Source: Owenia fusiformis
Lineage: Eukaryota; Annelida; Polychaeta; Sabellida; Oweniidae
Assembly (NCBI GenBank): GCA_903813345.2
Contig: CAIIXF020000047.1
Span: 62,001 to 126,000, forward strand
Reading direction: 5' to 3'
Length of the DNA stretch: 64,000 bases
In this document: positions 59,496 through 64,000 of the stretch, one piece after another
How positions within the stretch are numbered: position 1 is the stretch's first letter
Layout of the letters: each line of letters begins with the position of its first letter
Notes under the pieces: model-generated
Database searches by the model: none
Seen by the model: only the letters and a program-made list of their open reading frames with translations
What the model was told of the DNA's origin: nothing
Program-made: the position numbers and the translations under genes

Positions 59496-60779
59496 CCTTT
59501 GAAACCTATGTTAAAACCACGACGGAGACCATTTAGTACATGATTAACTAACCCCCTGTTCGGTTGTGAAATAGGGTATAATTCAAAGAAAGAAAAGTTA
59601 ATGGGCGTTGTCGGGAAAGTATTGGTAATAGTTGAATTAGGAACGAAAATTCTGATGTCTTGGGCTTTGGAAAGATGAGGTGGAAGATGGGGTGGGGTCT
59701 GTGACACGGGTTTAACAGGTCTGGTCACTGAGATGCTTGTGTTATGATCCAGAATGTTGCGGGGGGGGGCTTTGCATCTTGGGAAGCTACAGGTATGTTG
59801 TCTCCTGCCCAGGCATGCGTTGGTGCCTTTTCCGTTGTTGAAATCCCGACGAATGATCGTAGGTCGCGATCGGTTAATACTGGGATCTGTAGTAGGGGGA
59901 GGAGGGTTAATCGCCGACTGGTTGTTCCTGATATATTTGTAGGGGTTCAAGTTCGATGATTTGGGCACTTGGGTTGATTAGCATAGTGTCCGAAGCCGGA
60001 GCAAGCGTGGCAAACGACTTTTCTTGCTTCTTGCTTGAAATGCTCATCAATCAGGGCATGTACGTGTTCTGCCCTGGAGTGGTTGGAGTAATTGTAAATA
60101 AATTGCAGAAATTCATTGTCATATCCAATCCATGCCGACGGGTTGTAAGCTTCTGCCTTGTCGGCGATAAATCGCATATACTTGGCGAGGGATGGGGCTT
60201 GTCTTGGGTGGTAGTACAATCTATGTGCAACAAATGCAGAGAATCATCTCACCTACATCTCGAATGAGTGAATCTCCTTCTTTGGCTCTATGGCTTTCAT
60301 CTGCATGCAGCCCTCCTCGATGTTATAATTGCACTGGTACCCGTGTGCTGTTTGTGAAGCAGCTTTTTATACTATTTTAGCGTGTTCGGCTGATATTCGT
60401 TTAAGTTAACGAATTTTGTAATGTCAGCAGCGATATCGAGTGCCTTTTTTGAGATCAGTGAAAGTCTCAGAATGGAGGGAGCCGGTTGGTGTCCCTTGCT
60501 TGCTGGAGGGTCTGTCGGCTCTAAGGCACGCAACTTTGATTGTGAAGAGCCGGAATTTGGCATAATCGGGAAGCTCGCTTCGGAGAGAGCGTATGAAGTA
60601 GTGTCCTGTGTGTCTTGTTGTTCTGCGACTTGGTGAGAATTATTTCTCGAACGAGAAAATGGAATATCTTATTTACCTGGGGTTGGTCCAGCGTTGGTGG
60701 TTGTTGTTGCTGAAGCCTTTTTAGCGGCGGGACCTTTCCTTGAATGGTTTCGTTTGATTCCTTTACCTCGTCCAGACAT
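59496..60779 (-). pseudogene. DIRS-like retrotransposon gag remnant, copy 2
   Basis: First exon 60,677-60,779 (34 codons + G, MSGRGKGIKRNHSRKG…, then GTAAAT). A possible acceptor at 60,622 continues in phase with QQDTQDTTSYALSEA to a stop near 60,374. After a broken part, 60,219-59,947 reads YYHPRQAPSLAKYMRF…SAWIGYDNEF…VVCHACSGFGHYANQ (zinc-finger-like), and 59,968-59,496 reads RDFNNGKGTNACLGRRQHTC…INFSFFELYPIS…VLNGLRRGFNIGFKG. The last motif resembles the segment preceding the reverse transcriptase in DIRS-type elements. The element is then cut by the 1.57-kb insertion and ends 20-30 bp beyond it. Stops and frameshifts make it dead. Confidence 0.6.
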
Positions 60780-60954
60780 GATATCCTTTTTTGTCTTTAA
60801 AATCGCCTAACAGTGAAAACTTGGACAGTTTTGTATAAAGTGAATACGCTTGTATGTTGTGTGTTGACTGGCTGATCGAAATCAAAAACTAGAACGTGTG
60901 GTAAAGTGTGCGAATTGATAATGGATGTCCAAATGGCGTAACATTAATGAACGA

Positions 60955-61730
60955 TTGACCAATCCTATTAACGAGTTTTAATTCAAAAACATAACAATTA
61001 TTATCGCATTTGTATTGTCATCACGTCATTAATCTAATACCTCCTTAGTATGACTTTTGTAATCTAGAGATGGATACCAAATTCGCAACGATTCCCTCAT
61101 CAGATTATATTTCATAATCAAAATGCTCCATTTCATCAAAGGCAACATATGGTTCACAAATAATGATTATTTGATTTCCTTATAGTCTACTTAAAGGGAT
61201 TTAAATTTGTATCAAAAAAATTTAAAAAATAGTTCCGAAACCTTACTGTAACACTACTTTTGACTATTCCGAGTCACATTTTCAAGATGTGATGTAGTTT
61301 ATATCAGAGTCCAGAAGAAAGGACATTGAGCACCAATTAGAAACGTATTTGTAATGCTTGTATCTTTTATTTTCGTTTGATCCTTTTAAAAGCTGGTGAT
61401 TCTAAACATACCTTACCATGTGGATCACATACATTCGCTACACAGTCTGCATTTTGAAAACCTACCCCTTTGATCTCATTCTATCTTATGATTTTTTATC
61501 ATGACTGTTTGCCTTAAATAGTGAATAATTAAAAAAAAATTTGAAAGAAAAAATAACGTTACACTTTCACTTATAGCACACATGTTATTTCATTTATATT
61601 AGTCAAAAAACAAACCAACTAGGCCTAATTGGTTAACTCTTGATGGTCTACTTAAAGGGTTAGAAAGAAAAAAGATTGGCCTCGGGAGTTAGTTTTTGCT
61701 TTTAGAAACAAAACTTTACATTTATATTTA
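60955..61730. repeat. Array block R1, second copy
   Basis: Together with the DIRS-like remnant it forms a ~2.3-kb duplication of 32,060-34,440. Confidence 0.75.
61308..61340 (+). pseudogene. Mini-exon relic E14 (donor lost)
   Basis: 33 nt after TATATCAG, phase-1 cassette SRRKDIEHQL, acceptor intact, donor AAACGT instead of GTACGT. Confidence 0.45.
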
Positions 61731-62073
61731 CAAATGACGACATATCCTAATAGCATTGCTAAAAAGACGTTATAATTCATAATCAAAATGCTCCATTTCA
61801 TCAAAGGCAACAAATGGTTCACAAATAATGGTTATTCGTTCGTCCTTATACATGTATTCTACTTAAAGGGATTTAAATGGAGATTTTTGCTCTTGTCTTT
61901 AGATATCACATCTAATTTGTAATATTTTGTGAACGAATATTGGTTACATTTTTCTGAAAATTCAAAAATATCTGTTCAGAAGCCTTTACTGTAACTGTAC
62001 ACCTCTTATGATTATTTTCAGCCACATTTTCAAAATGTCATGTGGTTTAACTAATTTTTTTTGATTATTTCAG

Positions 62074-62106
62074 AGTCCAGATTGTCGCCGTTGGCGTACG
62101 TTAAAG
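62074..62106 (+). CDS. Mini-exon E15, phase 1/1, splice sites intact
   Basis: 33 nt between TTGATTATTTCAG and GTATGT. In phase 1 it gives Glu then SRLSPLAYVK and leaves one G. Its cassette is unlike E2/E7 although the flanking introns are clearly homologous, so the coding part has diverged more than the intron edges. Expression unproven. Confidence 0.4.
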
Positions 62107-62439
62107 GTATGTATTTGCAATGATTGTATCTTCAATTGTCGTTCGACCTTTTCAAACTACTTGTAATTCTAAACATATCTTACTTTTAAATGCTCCATCA
62201 TCATCTGATCCATGGGGAAAAAACATTCACTTCACATAGGTCAGCAGCTGAGCAGGTTTTAAAAAATAAGTTTGTCCCCCTACTGGATTCATGTAGAGAA
62301 AGGTCTTGGGCTTATTTTGAGCTTGGGTTCTCGGTTGTAGCCCCGGCACCGAATGTGAAAATTGGTCCTATAGGTGGCGCCCCCTACAATTTACCCCAAA
62401 TTTTAAACTAATTATTATTTTCATAACTGAAACATTAAG

Positions 62440-63060
62440 ACATCTCAAATAGCTTAAATTGATCAATGGTACATTAAATTATGCATTAAATTTTTTTTCA
62501 ATGTGTGAAAATCATAATTTATGGAGAAATAGATGATTGACCCCTTAAAACGCCCCCTATTTTAAAGGGGGTACTTAGGTTAACTTCCGTAACTTTTGTG
62601 TTATTCAGAATTTGGGCTTAAAAATATTCCTGAATATGTACAATTATGCTGTTGAGAGACTGCAATAACCCTATGTTCATAGCTTTATCACTTTTTGAGA
62701 AAAAAAAATAAAACCTATTTCCATATAATTTGGTTTCATATTATTTTCAGATAAACCATCATCTATACTTTTTAATTTACTTTCCACACCTTATACCCAT
62801 GCATAGTATTAATACTTTTCTTTCATTTTAGACCAATATAGATGACTGTAGTTCATATAAAATAAATAATAATAAAAAATTTAAGCAGAAATTATTGATT
62901 TACCCCTTAAAATACCCCTTATATAGGGGATACACACACTATTGCTTCTATAACTCACTGTAACTTATGTTTAGTTCAAGATTTAGGCTTGAAAATATCC
63001 TTGAATTTGTAGACTTGTGTGTGTGGGAGACTTAATAGTTAACCTTTGCCCCTAAATAAA
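62440..63060. repeat. Diverged direct repeat of ~180 bp
   Basis: GATTGACCCCTTAAAACGCCCC... at 62,534 and GATTTACCCCTTAAAATACCCC... at 62,898 begin similar stretches (TTGGGCTTAAAAATATTCCTGAAT versus TTAGGCTTGAAAATATCCTTGAAT). Non-coding. Confidence 0.55.
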
Positions 63061-63516
63061 TAAATAATTTACCATATGCTGTTGTCCTTGTAAATTATCT
63101 CAAATTCAGATTCTGTTGTCATTGACGATATCGAAGATGCTATATTGTGGCGATTAACGACCTCATTTGATAGAAATTTGGATTTCATATAATACATCAT
63201 CACATGAGCTTAACAGAATTAGTGATGATAGAATCCCCTGAGAAAGGAGGACGAATTAAAGAGTTGAAGCGACAGTTATGTCCGCCATTTGTGACAACGG
63301 TATCTGACTTTACGGTTGTCAGGGTATTCCGGTGTGAACTAATGGCCCATGCTAGTTCAGTCTTGTCCAAATTGCAACTCATATGCAAATACATATTTTA
63401 TCAAATACTCAGCTTGAATCATTGGAATATGGCTTAGAATATGTTCTTGAAAATGATCTTGCCACAAAAGATATTCTGTATATCACCTGATGATCTGATT
63501 TTACAATGTAATAAAC

Positions 63517-63909
63517 CAGATGCGAATAGGCAGTTACCAGTTGCACAGCCAGGAGGCTAATTCGGGGTTGATAACATGGCAGGGTATTAGAAAGTTCCCC
63601 TAAACTTGAATATTCATCAGCTTAAGTGTTTCAATTTTCATATCCCCTTATGTATTTGAAAAAGTAAAAGAAAATATTATCTGTCCAATATAAGCAAAGA
63701 TATTTCACTTCTTGTGATTTTATTAACATGGGGTCTATGGGGAATCTCTTTGACCTAGAAATCACATTTTCAAAGGAAATTTAATTTTCAAAGTTGCAAA
63801 AACACATCAATAGATGTAATTTTTTTACATGTAGATTTCAAATATGATATCACTTTGACGAATTTTGAATTTTTAATGTCGCAAACCAAGATTATTTCTA
63901 CTTCCATCT
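63517..63909 (+). mobile_element. CAGATGCGAGTAG-ended element, copy 3
   Basis: Diverged copy of 37,768-38,203 in the same orientation (CAGATGCGAATAGGCAG left end, AACATGGGGTCTATGGGGAA inside). Confidence 0.55.
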
Positions 63910-64000
63910 AATTTAGTGTGGTTCAATACAGATTAAGTAAACAGAACAAAATTAATTGTTGCATGGTATTACCATCTAATCAAGCTTTTCAAAAGTGTTG

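Overview
The window is eukaryotic: AT-rich, intron-bearing and dominated by transposable elements, with a 500-base assembly gap. The gene families seen (a three-exon MIF-like tautomerase and a death-domain exon), the tRNA-derived SINE, the DIRS-like gag remnants and the many foldback and terminal-inverted-repeat elements fit a marine invertebrate such as an echinoderm, hemichordate, amphioxus, mollusc or brachiopod. The species cannot be fixed from the sequence. Nearly every open reading frame of 60-100 codons here is a chance frame in repeat DNA. Only a few exons have protein similarity together with splice sites.

Layout. 0-9 kb: a non-LTR retrotransposon 3' end, a 20/23-bp minisatellite, one candidate first coding exon (minus strand), a second LINE remnant, and a ~97-bp satellite split by a Tc1-like foldback element. 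9.16-16.06 kb: a nearly perfect 3,449-bp tandem duplication. Each copy holds three nested inverted-repeat elements plus the last exon of the MIF-like gene. 15.37-17.06 kb: the MIF-like gene itself on the minus strand (exon 1 at 16,953-17,063, exon 2 at 16,270-16,448, exon 3 at 15,366-15,483). It has a decayed partial copy of exon 2 in intron 2 and an identical spare exon 3 at 11,917-12,034. 17-29 kb: mostly non-coding, with hairpins, a 155-bp tandem repeat and several inverted-repeat elements.

29.56-63.9 kb: a single death-domain exon (29,558-29,812, plus strand, phase 1 on both sides) is followed by about 33 kb of repeatedly duplicated DNA. At least 15 copies of a block in this region carry a mini-exon of roughly 26-44 nt on the same strand. 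Four mini-exons (34,704; 39,848; 42,602; 62,074) keep AG/GT splice sites, an open frame and the same phase 1/1 symmetry as the death-domain exon, so they could be spliced onto it as 10-14-residue cassettes. The others have lost a splice site or the frame. This is the best candidate for an undescribed system: a death-domain gene followed by an array of duplicated, in-phase mini-exons. It is equally possible that it is a decaying repeat with fossil exons.

The duplicated blocks act as internal controls. Several elements (a tRNA-derived SINE, a 1.0-kb foldback element, a 582-bp CAGTGGCGTAGC element, a 1.57-kb long-TIR element) are present in one copy and absent from its paralogue, which gives sequence-level evidence for insertion boundaries and target-site duplications. 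No bacterial features, CRISPR arrays, rRNA genes or intact tRNA genes were seen.
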